NCBI GenBank assembly: GCA_030512295.1 | Contig: JAULSR010000002.1 | Span: 9,548,001-9,612,000, forward strand | Source of the DNA: Bombardia bombarda | Taxonomy: Eukaryota; Ascomycota; Sordariomycetes; Sordariales; Lasiosphaeriaceae | Reading direction: 5' to 3' | Length of the DNA: 64,000 nt | Shown: positions 10,211 through 22,774 of the stretch, one piece after another | How the letters are laid out: every line of letters begins with the position of its first letter | Position numbering within the stretch: position 1 is the stretch's first letter | Program-made: the position numbers and the translations under genes | Notes under the pieces: model-generated | Database searches by the model: none | What the model was told of the DNA's origin: nothing | What the model saw: only the letters and a program-made list of their open reading frames with translations

Positions 10211-10988
10211 CTAGCCGAAGAAGCTGCTGATGTAGTCTCTCTTGCCGATGGGCACGCCCTGGGCGCGCAGGATGGCGTAGGCCGTCTGCACGTGGAAGTA
10301 AAAGTTGGGGATGCCCTGGTTCAGGGCCGACTCGCGGGCCGTGAGCTGGAGGATCTGGGGGCCGAAGGGCCTGTTTTGGTGGTGTCAGTTATGTCTTTCT
10401 CGTTTTATCAAGAATGTTGTCATTGTGGTGGTGCATGTTGTCATTTCGGGTTGGGGTAGGTGCATGAGATTGCCCAAGACATTGTCCTTAAAACGCACTC
10501 ATACTCACCAATTGAGAGTCCTATAGCATTTGTTTGGAGACATATAGCTTCCGACTTTTTGGTTTCGCAGAGGTGGTGACGGTGAAGAGCGGAAAATAAC
10601 TAAAAGGAAACAAGGGAACTCACAGGTCAACCTGCTCTCCCGCCTTGGCGTCAATGACAGAAGCATCGGCGGCAGCGATAATAGCCTCGGCCTTCTTGAT
10701 GCGGGCGTGCAGCTGCTCAACCGTGGTCTCGTCGCTGGTCCAGGCGTCGGTGGCGTCGGGCAGGCCCTGAAGACGAGAGATGGTCTTGGCGACGGTGTTG
10801 GTGGCGACTTGGACCTGGAAGGACAGGGGCTTCATGTCGTCGATGAGACGCGCATCGAGGTATGTGTTGGCGTCAACGCCATTCTCCTTGGCATGCTTCT
10901 CAGCCACCTCGAGGATGTGTGTGAGGGTCTTGAGGCCCTTGGAGAAGGTCTCGGTGACGAGGGTGGAAAGGGTGATGTTGGCGGCCAT
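10211..10988 (-). CDS. DUF1993 family protein
   Basis: Two exons on the minus strand, 10624-10988 and 10211-10370, give 174 aa. The donor is GTGAGT (10623 downward) and the acceptor CAG at 10373-10371. The 253-bp intron is long for this genome. The N-terminal exon (MAANITLSTLVTETFSKGLK) and the C-terminal exon (PFGPQILQLT, then IPNFYFHVQTAYAILRAQGVPIGKRDY) together give the complete DUF1993 layout. The family is small, four-helix-like and of the DinB/DUF1993 type, with no established biochemical role. No signal peptide is seen, so it is presumably cytosolic. The total length agrees with the usual ~170 aa, which supports the splice model. Confidence 0.85.
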
Positions 10989-12034
10989 TTTTGCTGCTTG
11001 TTTGAAGTTGAGGTGATGTGGGAGAGAATGTAAATGAACAGGCTAAATGTCTGAGGAGAGGGATTTATCGAGCGGCACAATGCGGTTTGTCTTTGATGGC
11101 TTATATACATTTGAGGCTCCGTCTCTTAGTTTGGCGGTGAGATGACAAGTGTGCACCCCTCTGGGCTGCATTGCGTGACGGAAATAACTAGCGCTCTCTT
11201 CGTCGTATGCGGGGTCCAGCCGTGGTGCAGGTGCACAGTGCAGACGCCGCCCAGGCAAAGCGGTTGGATTACTGATTCCGCCATTTAAGCTTATACAACG
11301 TATGGAGACGCCCTAGTACTACTCAGGTACCGATCGTGGATCGACCCTTACTACCTAACGGCTATGGTTACCCCATTTGCCGACAAGTTATCCTGCACTT
11401 CAGTAGAACACCATGGAACCGCAAGCGCTTCGGTGAGAGGTGAGTGTCCCGATGTTTACAAAGCATGGGGCTTATATATCAGGATAACGGTGTACGGGTC
11501 TCAAGATGTGTCCTTTTTTCTTTTTTGTTTACTAATTCTTGCCCTCGTTGCACACCGTGGTTACTTCTATCGCCTACGTCTACCTATGATATCCTGCCAA
11601 GATAGGCAACCCATCCGATGACGGAGGCGAGCTTTAGCTCCCGTCATGTACCTGCATCTTGCGGGCCACAGGCGGCAGGCGCGAGGCAGATGGTGAATTC
11701 GTGATATGTCATCAGGGTGATGCGGGGACAGGGTTGGTCAGCCAAGTGGCGCCATTTGGAATCGAGATTCCGTTATCAGTTTCACTAGAACCACAGCTGG
11801 ATGACAAATCCATACACACGAAGGCCGAATGGCAGCGACGACCGACAACTACACAGTAACTACGGTACCTTAGCTCCACAGGCCGAGTTTATGATACGCG
11901 AGGAAGGAAGGCACGATGCGAGACGTTAGGCAAAACTCCACACCATATCGCGGTTTGAAATTTAACATTTTCAATTTTCCAAAAAAAAATAAAAATAAAA
12001 ATAAAAAAAAACAATTTTATCGACCACATCAACT
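10989..12034. other. Intergenic, nothing recognised
   Basis: The region lies between the divergent side of the DUF1993 gene and the 3' end of the carboxylesterase. There is an A-rich tract at about 11980-12012 next to the esterase stop codon. No gene is supported. Confidence 0.5.
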
Positions 12035-13978
12035 TCAAGCAGGAATACTCGGCCCTAACGCCTTATACACATCACACCTCGCCGACCGCCCGCCCTCCCA
12101 CGTATCAGCCGCCGCCAGCGAGATAGCATTTCGCATCCCCGGCTGCCTGAACTGCGTCACGGTGCTACCCCACAAGGTCACATAACTATACGGCACCCCG
12201 CCCGTCTGGTTCAGGTTCAGAAACTTCGGACTCGCCTGCGACCACCTCGGCCAGATAGAGGCCGGATTGCTCGCCTCGCTCTCAGCTCCCGCTGCCGCGC
12301 CATTAGCGATAGCATTGCTGATGCTCGGATTCCCCATCACGACGAAGTTGCCCCAGATCTGGCGGAATGCCAGCACGATGTCGGCGCACACGTTGTACTC
12401 TGACTGCGGGCCAAAGTAGACGGCCAAGTCTGAGCCGTGCGAGGCAAACGGGACCGAGTACTGGTACTGGTACGACGCGAGCGAGGTCCCGGGCTGGTCG
12501 TAGGCGGCGGCGAGCCAGTGGGCCGGGCAGCCAAAGACGGCCTCGCCGTAGATGTTGTTGGCGCGCTGCTGCTGGCCGTTGGCGGTGCCCGATATATTCA
12601 CGGCATTGAGCCCAGATATGCCGTTCGTCTCGTAGCGCGGACCGGCGGGGTTCGTGGGGCTGCTGTTTGGGTTTGCCGCGAGGATGGTGTTGATCTGGGC
12701 GGGCGAGAGCAGAGGGAACTCGAGGCCCAGCCACGCGCCCAGGTCCGCCTCGGTGGTAATGTTGGGCGGGACGAACAGGGGGCCCTCGTTGGAGGTGCTG
12801 CCCACCAGCAGGCGCTTGCCGTTGACCTTCTTGGCGGCGAGCTGTGCACTGGCGCGGCCTGTGATGTAGACGCCGTCGGTGACGGGCGTGAAGGGCCAGA
12901 AGCCATATGTCGCTTGCTGTGTCACATCCCAGTTAGCCTGCTGGAGGAGCTTGGTGTCCGCGGCTCTCAGGCAAGACAGTACATCGCCCGTGGCGGGGCA
13001 GCCGGCCGAGGTGGAGAAGTTGTAGAAGGCGGCAGTTACGGCGGCGGCGTCGTAGCTGTGCTGAACGGGGAGGTACGGGGACGCGGCGACGCTCTGTGAG
13101 AAGAGCAGCGAGCCAAGGTTGCCGTTGACGGCGGTATCGTGGTACATGACCGACCCTGCACCCGCTGACTCGCCCGCGATAGTGACAGCCATCGGGTCGC
13201 CGCCAAACTTGCAGATGTTTGCCTTCACCCAGGCCATGGTCAAGACCTGGTCGAGCATGCCCGCGTTGACTACGCCCTTTTTGCGTACCTCACGCGACGA
13301 GAGGAAGCCAAAGGCGCCCAGCCGGTACTGGATCGAGACAATGACGAAGCGGTTGTTATTACTGGTGATCATGTCGGTCATATTCTGCGTCCCGTCGCCG
13401 AGGCCGTATCCACCGCCGTGGATATAGAGGAGCACAGGTAGGCCATGCGCGTTGGCGGGCGCATAGACGCTGAGGAACAGGCAGTCCTCATTCCCGGGCG
13501 AATAGGGCACGTGGAACAAGGTGAGCCAGCCCTGTGGACACGTAGGCCCAAAATTCGTGGCCTGGATGACGGCTCCGCCGTTGCTTGCGGGAGGGACGGG
13601 GGGCTGCCATCGCAGGTTGCCTGTCGGGGGACGGGCGTAGCGGATGCTGGTCAGGGGGTTGTCAGTGAGGAGCTAGCGAGGATCAAGAGGTGAGTGCCAT
13701 CCATACCCCTTCCAGGTGTTCAACCCGCTTGCTGCACTGTACACGCCTTGATACTTGGCATAACCGACATCGACTATTAATGAGGAGGGACTGCTACAGC
13801 TAAGACCGCGCTTGACCGACGCCTGATGGTCCTGCTCGAGTTGGGTGGCGTTGGAGATGATGTCGGCGACCCATGCAGCCGTCAAGTCAACGTCTTCCCT
13901 TGGTTTCATCTGTGGCAGTGCGTTCACAACGGCGCCGCTAAGGGCAAGTCCCACGGCGAGGTGCTTCAAAAGTGCCAT
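12035..13978 (-). CDS. Secreted type-B carboxylesterase/lipase
   Basis: Two exons, 13707-13978 and 12035-13646, separated by a 60-bp intron (donor GTATGG, acceptor CAG), give 627 aa. A signal peptide is present (MALLKHLAVGLALSGAVVNA). The alpha/beta-hydrolase marks of the carboxylesterase/cholinesterase family are all visible: EDCLFLSVYAP, oxyanion-hole HGGGYG, nucleophile elbow GESAGAG with Ser near residue 251, the acid in STSNEG (Glu near 378) and the His in SHGSDLAVYFG (near 494). The enzyme should hydrolyse carboxylic esters outside the cell; fungal members act on lipids, sterol esters or feruloyl-type esters, and the substrate cannot be read from sequence. The intron joins WKG to IRYARPPTG exactly as in the family. 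Confidence 0.94.
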
Positions 13979-14059
13979 GGTGAGCTGACGCTGCTGGAGA
14001 GACGAGAAGGTGAGGTGGGATGAAGAAGATCACTAGGAAAACGATGAATGGGACCTGAG

Positions 14060-14069
14060 TGTTTTATAC
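14060..14069 (-). promoter_or_regulatory. TATA-like element upstream of the carboxylesterase
   Basis: TTTTATACC on the plus strand (GGTATAAAA on the minus strand) lies about 85 bp before the esterase ATG at 13978, a plausible TATA distance for a fungal gene with a short leader. Confidence 0.4.
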
Positions 14070-14381
14070 CCCGGTACGCTATTGGGGCAGATATTGACAT
14101 TCCATGTCGTTGGTGCTGAACGTTGTGTTGATGGCGGTGTCACGTTCCGAATGGGGTTCTTGTGCCTTGACTCTCGAGTCTCGACAGGGGGGTCGGAGGG
14201 TTGTCATTGGCAAAGACGAGACTCACACTTGAGCCGTGCACCGTCACGTCCGGGTATACTGCCAGTTGGTTGCTACTTGCTCGGCACCGCCCGCTCTAGT
14301 TCTAAAGGATATTCACATGCCTTGATGGAAGTCTGGGACGATCCACCCGGGACCCCTTGTTCATTTTCGTGTACTGTACAT

Positions 14382-14438
14382 TGATAATTCCGGTACGTCG
14401 ATAAATAATTCCGGTACATCGATAATTCCGGTACATGC
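14382..14438 (+). repeat. Three short tandem repeats (GATAATTCCGGTACATC-like)
   Basis: Three units containing AATTCCGGTAC occur within 57 bp in intergenic DNA. No function is visible. Confidence 0.7.
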
Positions 14439-15109
14439 CAGGTTCAATCGTTACCCGTTTAAAGCTGGATGGTGTTTTCGTTTTCACCGAGTCTCTGGCA
14501 CTGGGCATATCCTTGCCTACCTAGGTACTCTCGGTACTCAGAGTGGTTTATGCATGCACATAGCCACCGGGAGATCTGCAACCCCCACTGGTCGAAGACA
14601 TTTTGAGGTACCACAATCAATGCGTATTCGGTACGGACTGTCGGGCTTTCAATCCGCTGCCACAGTCTCGCGCCAATTTTATCATGGAAACCTAAACGAG
14701 GGGCCAAGTTCGACTTTCTTAACACAGCCTAGTTTAGGTGATATACCTATCATATGCCCAGCGGCCATTCAGTATGATTCAGAGTGACAGTCCCACAAGA
14801 CCCTATAATAGCAACTATACGAATACTCCGTACCTGTAATGGGAACTGCACCGAACAGGGTCGGAGTCATGAGTAGGCGTCAATCGGAGCAGTGATGGCC
14901 ATCGGAGGAATGACAAGACCTGGTGAGCCGGTCTAGCCGGTGTACCGCTATAGATCATTGACAGGGGTCTGCATATGATCAAGTGAGTCGTGTTTCATTC
15001 TTCAATCATAGTGAATTGCCCCATGACATCGGTGTTGGGTGACTTTCAACTCATACTGTCGTGAATTTGGACTGCAGGCAAACACACATAATCTGTCTTA
15101 AACCTCCTT

Positions 15110-16838
15110 TCACTTGCGACCATCACCAACCACTTCATCTGCCCCTTTACCACCATCGCCTTTATACAACCCCACAATCCTCTTACCCACCCCCTCCCCA
15201 CTCAGATACGCGCCCGCCACCGTCCCGCACTCCTCAAACGGCGCCGCATGCTCTCCGCAGAACCACAGCCCCCTGTCTCGTCCACAGCCCTCCCGTATCC
15301 TCAACACATCCTCATCCGCCGCCTCTACTCCGACCTGGAAGTTGCAATAGCTCCCATAGCCGTTCAGCTCGTCCTTGAGCCACTCCGTCGCCAATATAGC
15401 CTTAGGCACACACTCCGACTTGTTGGCATCGTATCCCGGTAGGAGGGAGAAGTAAGGGCGGAAGAAGGTTTCCAGCAGGGCATGTTTCTCCGTGGAGGGT
15501 CGGCCGTAGATCAGGGAGACGATGTGCCGGGAAAGGTCACCGTACAGGTAGAAGAGGAGGGTTGGATGGGCATTGGGAGGAGCGAAGGCGGACAGGTCCC
15601 ACATTTCCTGGGGGTGAGGGGGCAGAGGGCTGGTGAGGGTGGCGGGGAGGTACGAGGGGGTAAGCCAGTTGGTGTAGCAGGGGAACTCTGTGTTTGGGGT
15701 TTCTGATGTCCACCAGACGGAGGGGAACGTGATGTAGACTTTTTCGAGCTGGGAGAGAGACAGGGACTCGATGGCAGAGATGAGACGTAGCGGTAGGGCG
15801 GGCGTGAAGAGGGAGGCGTGGTGGCGCTGGAGGAAGCCTAGCGGGGTAGTCATGACGACCTCATCAAAGGAGAAGGTATCGCCTGAGAGGGTGCGGACAA
15901 CGAGCTGCTTCTGAGGCTGGTCTGGCTGGTCTGGCAGCGAGAGGTCACGGTCTTGAGGGATGGTGACGGAGACAACGCGCTGGTTGAGCAGGATACGTGC
16001 GGACCGCACGGCGGGCGCGGCGGCACGGGCGAGGATGTTTGCGTAGTTGGAGGCGACGAACATTTCTTCTGTTTCGGGGGTCAGTTATACGCCGAGTTTT
16101 TGATAAAAAATACGACGCGGTGACTGTACCTCCGCCACAACACTCCTCCATCCAGGCAAACCGCAGACTCTGCTTCCACACGGGCTCGCCCACATAGGCG
16201 CCAAACATCTCGCTCATCTGAACCAGCAGACCGCGCTCCATATCGTCAGGCACGCGCTCCTCAGCCCGGCGCCGCACAAAGTCCTGCAAAGAGTCGTTGC
16301 TGGGAATGCTCTTGCCGCCGTCTTTGGTGTGCGCAGCTTCACTAAAGGTAAAGGCCTCTTCGATGATGTCCCACAGCAGGGTCGATAGGCGTTCGGTGAG
16401 CTCGGCATCGAGAGGGTTGCCAGCTGAGTCAAAGATGAGCTGTTTGTTGTTCCAGCGGTGAACAGGGGTGTTCGTGTCGGCGGCGAGCTTGTAGATGGGG
16501 TGCGGCTCGTCTGAGTCGGTCCATGCGTGGATCCAGTTTGGGCCGCTGGGGGTGTCAGTTGAGAAGGGGGGTGGTGCATGGCCGTTTCCGGACACTCACA
16601 TGTCCACCGTATATCCCAGCTCGTCGGATTGGCATATCTATTATAGATGAATCAGCTGATGTGTGTTTTGTGTTGATGTTTACAGAATTCTCACCCTTCC
16701 GCCTATCCTGTTGCGCGCCTCTAGAATGGTCACATCGAAGCCATGCGACAGGAGGATGTCGGCGCAGCGCAGTCCCGAAATGCCCGCGCCCACGACGCCG
16801 ACATGCCGCTTGGGGACGTCGGCGGCAGTTTGGTCCAT
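15110..16838 (-). CDS. Flavin-containing amine oxidase
   Basis: Four exons (16695-16838, 16600-16637, 16130-16545, 15110-16068) keep frame through introns of 57, 54 and 61 bp and give 518 aa. The N-terminus has the Rossmann FAD motif VGAGISGL followed by ILEARNRIGGR, whose Glu binds the FAD ribose. The GPNWIHAW segment lies in the substrate-side domain. The C-terminus has LWFCGEHAAPFEECGTVAGA and LSGEGVGKRI, the standard flavin-contacting end of the amine oxidase superfamily. The protein should oxidise a primary or secondary amine or a polyamine; it resembles fungal polyamine-oxidase-like proteins, but the specific substrate is not readable. No signal peptide, no C-terminal SKL. Start set at the Met just before the Rossmann strand; the frame is open further upstream but that part looks non-coding. 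Confidence 0.9.
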
Positions 16839-17319
16839 GGAGAGGGTCACAGGTTGGATGTGGGGAGGAAGTAGAGTACCTATGGAGGTTGAAGGTTGGG
16901 GAAGTGGAAATGGTCTCCAATTTATCCACACATGTCTCCGCACGTTGGGCACCCAGAAAATGGGGGAAACGACCCCCAACACCACTGATTCCAATGCCCG
17001 AAAGCTCACCAGACGGCTGAACAAACACCCTGCCATTGCTGCAGAATTGGCTGCATACGGCTGACGGCGAGGCATCTCCCAAGGCGAGACAGGCCTGAAG
17101 GATTGAGCTGCACTTTGAGCACTTGTCCCAAAATGGTAGGTCCCAAGATCTTGGTATGGATGCACGAACACCAATCGCTGCGATCGCAAGGTTGCATCGA
17201 ATGATTGAAGTTCAAACCAGCACAACGCCAAGTTCTTCTCAATTCAACCTCAACATCACCCACTATAGTGGCATTATCACCACCACCATAAGGAAACAGT
17301 CGATCTCGCACTTATCTAG
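16839..17319. other. Intergenic between amine oxidase and F-box-like pseudogene
   Basis: Short upstream region of the amine oxidase. No gene is supported. Confidence 0.4.
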
Positions 17320-18565
17320 CGCAATTTCCCCCAGGAGCTGGTCGAAAGGATCCTCACCTTCCATGTCGACAACCTGCTTGTCGGCAAATTCAGCGATCCA
17401 GCCTACAGGCAGCGCATCGAGCGTCTCTTCCGCCGTTACTGGCTCCCCCAAGGTTAATATCACACTCTACTTTAACGATGGCGGGGTTGACTTTATCTAC
17501 GACGATTCACCTCAGCTCGGCGACAACGACGACGACACCAAAGCGTACTTCGCAACCCCCGCAAACCCCCCGCCACCCTGCACTTTTGCCACGGCCTGGA
17601 GCAGCTTTGTAGATAGCCCCATCTATAAGAGGAACGCCTTCACCAGGCTGGGCGAAGGCTTTCTGAATGGGGGGTACAAGGGGGACACATCGTCAATGAC
17701 ACCGACCTACCGGACCTAGAAACCTTTGATGAAGGAAAGAAAATACGATTCAGTTGGAAGAAGATGATGGACGAGCTGCTGAGGGAGGAGATGTTCATGC
17801 GCAATGTCGGAAGCGACCTCTTCACATCCAGATGGAAGGCGTGGCTCCTTGAAACCGCACCCTCGTCGCGCAAGATTGAGGTCTGGCGGATGCAGCGCCG
17901 CGTGGCCGTCCTGCGACACCGCGTCAAGATGGCTACCAAAGAGGGAAAGTCGACAAAGACGGCCAACTATCTTTCTGCAACGGAAACTGGAGAGACGGTT
18001 CATTTCAGCATCTGGACGGAACAGCTCCGTAAAGAGAGCCTGCCCAAAGGGCTGCTGTGCAGGAAGATGTGGGATGAAGATAACAACCTCGTGTGGCGCA
18101 ATACGTGCTCGCCGCGTTGGACCGTAGATATATTCAGTGCGGTGAGAGCGGAGGAGTCGGCTGTGGTACGGCTGGACGTGTTTAGAACCTGGTTGAGGCA
18201 GCAGCAGCAAGAGGAGCGAGGAATGTCTGTCAAGAGGAAAGGGGGTAAGAAAAGGGGTTACGATAAGATAGTCCCTGATGCGGTTATTCTGGACTTGTAC
18301 GTGCGGGAATTTGCCAGGAGTAACAAATGGTTCCCAGGCATGCCGTACTTCACTTTCCATCCTAAGAAACACAGCCGAAGGGCTGCACGAGTGTGGCTAA
18401 GTTGACCGTGAGTCGATGAAGAATGTGGACAGAAAGGTGGCACCGTGGAATGTTGAGGATATAAGGGCGCAGCTGGAGAGTAGGCCTGAAGTTTCTAGCT
18501 CTAGTGAGTTTTACAGTGAGCTGAATAGTGAGTGGGACAGCAGTGACTCAGAGCTGGATGAATAG
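17320..18565 (+). pseudogene. Frame-broken hypothetical gene with an F-box-like start
   Basis: The coding signal moves between frames. An F-box-like start (RNFPQELVERIL, from about 17326) is in frame 1 and reaches a stop near 17455. The signal continues in frame 2 (VNITLYFNDGGVDFIYDD to about 17670). It returns to frame 1 at a run of six G near 17670 (GGHIVNDTDLPDLETF to 18405). It then changes to frame 2 again for an acidic Ser-rich tail (from 18410 to the stop at 18563-18565). None of the switches sits at a convincing intron. Similar proteins are common as lineage-specific F-box-type genes in fungi. I infer a recently inactivated gene; sequencing errors in homopolymers are the main alternative. 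Function unknown. Confidence 0.5.
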
Positions 18566-20350
18566 GTACGATAGGGTGTTTTCTGTGGCATCTTTTTATT
18601 GCATGTTTACCTGTGCTAGGGCTTCCTCAAGCCAGATGTGCAAACGTTTGCTCTCTGACGATTTCCTCTTTACCTGTTACCAAACCACAATCAGATTTCG
18701 TAATACCATTTGCGGCCACCGCAAAGTCACTCTATTTGCACGGTGCAAGAAAGGGGAAATTAGTATGAATGCGGCCACCTTTTCTGTCCACGTGGGGAAT
18801 ATGTTCTCCGTCTTGAATAAATGGCTTGGTCTAACAGGCAACGTGAAACATTTAACCTATATCCCTCACGCTGTGATTCAACGGTATAAGCTAAGGCTCA
18901 CGATACAGTGACTTGGGAAAATCACTTTGTTAGACTGAATAACCTGCGAATCGGGTGAAGATGCAAGATCGCGGTTTCTTTCATATCGGCGATTGCGACA
19001 CGCCTGGATGTGTCACTCTCAAGATTGTCTTGTGACGATGTAATACACTTGATGGTTACACTTGTAGCCGCCCATTACCAAAAGGCTTAGCAGGGCTTGG
19101 CCGTGTGAATCAAGCATTCTCGCCAAGATTTTTAAAGTGATCCGCTGGTCTGGGTTTGATGGGGGTAGCTCCACCTGCAACAGCAACAACAACAACAACA
19201 ACAACGGCTTGATTATCATCAAATTCGCAGAAACGGAAACACAAATTCGGGTGCGGGTCGGTCAACGAAATCACTACCTGGGCGCGCCTTTCTGACAACC
19301 TGTCTATCATGCGGTAGACATGGACGACATCGGGCCGTGGACCGGAAGGGGCATAGCGACCGTGTAATGCAGCCCCAAGCACACCGCTCCACCGCTGCAG
19401 CACCGAGCCTGGCTGGGCATGTCGACGTGCCCTGCTAGAATGAGCCTGACAGGTCAGAAAGATTTCTTGTGCAAGTTCAAGATGCAGACAGCAGCAGGCA
19501 TTCCATCTCACCTCATGTACATACTGTCGGTTGTCGACTATCCGACAATGGAGGTTTGGACAAAAGTGAAATGCCGACAAACTGTGCACGGAAGATTAAG
19601 TAGAAATGGGAGGTCAAGCGACTTGAGTAAGTATACTAAATCGGCAGTAAACCCTATTTGGGCAGCGCGATACGACGCGGGCAGGTATCGTTGTCTACCG
19701 ATACCACGATATGTGAGCAGCGCAGCCGGGATCCCTATTACACTATTGCCCACGGAAGCAGCCACGTCCGCGTGGGGAACATGGAAGAGGGTTGGAATGT
19801 GGGGGAGCAAGAAACATGAAACTTTCCGGAACCTAGGTCCAGCATCCAGTCAATGGGTGGCTGCATTTAAACGATGCTAGTTCCCGCCGTCGGTCGCAGA
19901 TTTGACAGTTTTTAGTTTCTGATCAAGTGCCCAAAACGCTCCTACTTGTAGCTCCCAAATTACCTAGATAGCACATTGGCGGGTAAAGCCGGGGGCTATT
20001 CTAAATTCGGGAACCTTGAGGGCCGCCGTTGATCAGATCTCCGTTGTTCCTTCCCCAGAGCGCTGCCCGACCAGGTGCTTCCTAGCGTGAGCAAGACGTA
20101 TGACGAAGGTACATCCCGTCGGGGCGTAGTGTATCCGACAGGCAAGGTACCTGAAGTTCGGTACTGCGACCACCTGCCATCGAATTGTTATAAGGCCCAA
20201 CCCCCGCCAAAGCACCACCTGCACCTGGCGGTCTGCAACCAACCCCCCCACTGCATCTGGTGACGTTTTGGAGTCCATTAATTCCATCCTCTGGATTCCA
20301 TTTGTGACATCCACCTACAACCACGTCCACCCGCTAAACAGATTGGCAGA
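18566..20350. other. Intergenic, no supported gene
   Basis: It contains a CAA-type microsatellite (listed) and several short open stretches with no motif. The last ~150 bp upstream of the Nramp gene are C-rich with ACC repeats. Confidence 0.5.
19178..19206 (+). repeat. CAA/AAC microsatellite
   Basis: About nine tandem CAA trinucleotides, one interrupted by CAG, in intergenic sequence. Confidence 0.85.
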
Positions 20351-22446
20351 ATGTGTTCCTGTCCGTCAAGGACAGACGAGCCGTACGAGGGCGAGGGCCA
20401 CAACCAGAGCCCAAACCACCTGTCGGCCGACCTCACCACCAACCAGGACCTCAATGGCATCGCCAATTCGAGACACACCCGGAACCGAGATTCGCGCACA
20501 ATAACGAGCTCGTCCGAGGCATTGCAGGACAGCGCAGCCCTCAATTCAAGTCAGCCGCCGCCATCATTGCCGCCAAAGACCGCTGGGGGAGTCGCCATTT
20601 CGGCTACTCCCCCACACTCCCATTCCCCTGATGGCGGCGGCGACAGCGACAACAACAGCGACAACAACAGCGACAGTAACAGCACGCTGCATGGTCAACA
20701 CCCGCGCAAGACCCATGTCGCCCGCCTCAAACACTCCCTCCTGACATTTGGCAAGTTTGTCGGGCCCGGCATGATGATTGCAGTGGCATACAGTCAGTAC
20801 CCCACCTACCTCTAATATTTGGAGACACGATAGCTGCTGCAGATGAACTGCCAAAACTCTACCTGCCTGGTTGCTGAAATGAGACAAACCCCACAGTCGA
20901 CCCGGGAAACTACGCCACCGACATCGCAGCCGGCGCATCCTACCGCTTCAAGCTGCTCTTCATCGTCCTGGTCAGCAACTTGTTCGCTATCCTGCTGCAG
21001 AGCCTGGCCATCAAGCTTGGTACCGTCACTGGGCTCGACCTGGCCTCAGCCTGTCGCGCCTTTCTGCCCCGCTGGCTGAACTATGCACTCTATGCACTGG
21101 CTGAGATTGCCATTGTTGCGACTGACATTGCCGAGGTGAGATGAGAGAGAGTTATTGAAGATTGAGGAGTGGCAACAAGACTTACAGGCTCCCAGGTCAT
21201 CGGCACAGCCATCGGCTTCAACCTGCTCATCCCCCAGATCCCTCTCATCGCGGGATGCGCACTCTCCATCCTAGACGTCATGTTTATACTTATCTTCTAC
21301 AACCCTTCGGGCACCATGAAGGGGCTGCGAATTTTCGAGTTCTTTGTCTGTCTGCTGGTGCTCGGTGTGGTTGTCTGCTTCTGCATCCAGCTCTCCCTCA
21401 TCACCAACACCAGCGTCGGCGAGGTCTTCCGAGGATATTTACCCTCAGGTGCCATTGTCGAGCAACAAGGGTGAGTCCCCTACCCCCTTGACATCCCCCA
21501 GCACGTACCTAATCAACACAGACTGTACCAAGCATGTGGCATTCTGGGCGCTACCGTGATGCCTCACTCCCTCTTTCTCGGCTCCGGCATCGTTCAACCG
21601 CGCCTACGCGACTACGACTCAGCACATAACCTCCTCCCGCCATCTCCGCCCTCCTCGTCCGCCTCCTCCACCAAATCCTCCCACAAGTACCCCGACCGCA
21701 TCCACTACATGCCCTCCCACGCCGCCATCAAACACTCGTTAAAGTACAGCATCGCCGAGCTCGCCCTCTCCCTCTTCACCTTTGCGCTCTTTGTCAACTC
21801 GGCCATCCTCATCGTCGCCGGCGCCAGCCTCTCCTCCAACCCCGATGCACTTGACGCAGACATCTTCGCCATTCACGACCTCCTAGCCAAGTCCATCTCC
21901 CCCGCCGCCGGCACCATCTTCGCCCTCGCCTTGCTATTGTCGGGCATATCAGCAGGTATAGTTTGCACGATAGCAGGGCAGATGGTCAGCGAGGGCGCGC
22001 TGAACTGGAAGATGAAGCCGTGGCTGAGGAGGTTGGTGACGCGGTCCATCAGCATCACCCCCAGCATCATCATTGCCGCGGCAGTGGGAAAGCCAGGCCT
22101 GAATGCCGCCTTGACGGCCTCGCAGGTTGCTTTGTCTAGCGTGTTGCCGTTCGTGACGGCGCCGCTGATTTGGTTCACCTGCAGGGACCGGTACATGACG
22201 GTCAGCAGGGGCATGGCTAGGTTTCATGTCGAGGATAGCGGGAGTGAGATTGGGGTGTGGGAGAGGAGGCATTATGAGAATGCGGAGAGTGGTGAAGTTA
22301 GGGAGGGTGGTGGTGGTGGTGGTGGTGGTGGAGGAATAAAGATGGCGAATTCGTGGTGGTTGGCGATTATCTCGGTGTTGGTTTGGGCCATCATTGCCGT
22401 CATGAACGTGGCGAATTTGGTCTTGTTGGGGTTAGGCCAGAATTAA
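20351..22446 (+). CDS. Nramp-family divalent metal transporter
   Basis: Four exons (20351-20792, 20897-21135, 21196-21470, 21522-22446) join in frame to give 626 aa. The cytoplasmic N-terminus (about 130 residues) is low-complexity, with an Asn/Asp/Ser repeat. TM1 carries DPGNY (near residues 149-153), created exactly across the first splice junction, and TM6 carries MPH (near 332-334); both motifs bind the metal ion in Nramp transporters. About eleven hydrophobic segments follow, with a run of nine Gly in the last cytoplasmic loop. Family role: proton-coupled import of Mn2+, Fe2+ and related ions at the plasma membrane or vesicles (yeast Smf1-3). Which Smf type this is cannot be decided here. 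Confidence 0.93.
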
Positions 22447-22774
22447 GGGTAAGTTGAGTGGTGTCAGGGGTTGGAGGTTGGGGGTTGATGGGGGGGAGTC
22501 GCAGCAGGTGATGTTTTGACTGCAACGACCAGTGCAGTTTGCTTTGATCGTGGATGCTTAAGAGTTGGCTCGAGTGACACTATTTTATGAGACACGAAGG
22601 ACATCGTCTATCGTTTATTCAGCAAAGTATTCGGCTATCCATAATGGCATGAAGCATTGAACGAGAAGATACGATAGAGCTAGACAGATATTTTAGCTTT
22701 TATGTTAGGCAGAACAGTCGTATGAATTGATCTTGAAGTCATCTTAACTCAAAGCCAGGAGCACTCGGTACTGC
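22447..22774. other. Nramp 3' flank
   Basis: AT-rich 3' flank. No gene is supported. Confidence 0.45.

Larger units (their letters stand above)
13979..15109. other. Intergenic: esterase promoter side and amine oxidase 3' flank
   Basis: It holds a TATA-like element and a small tandem repeat (both listed). No coding sequence is supported. Confidence 0.5.
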
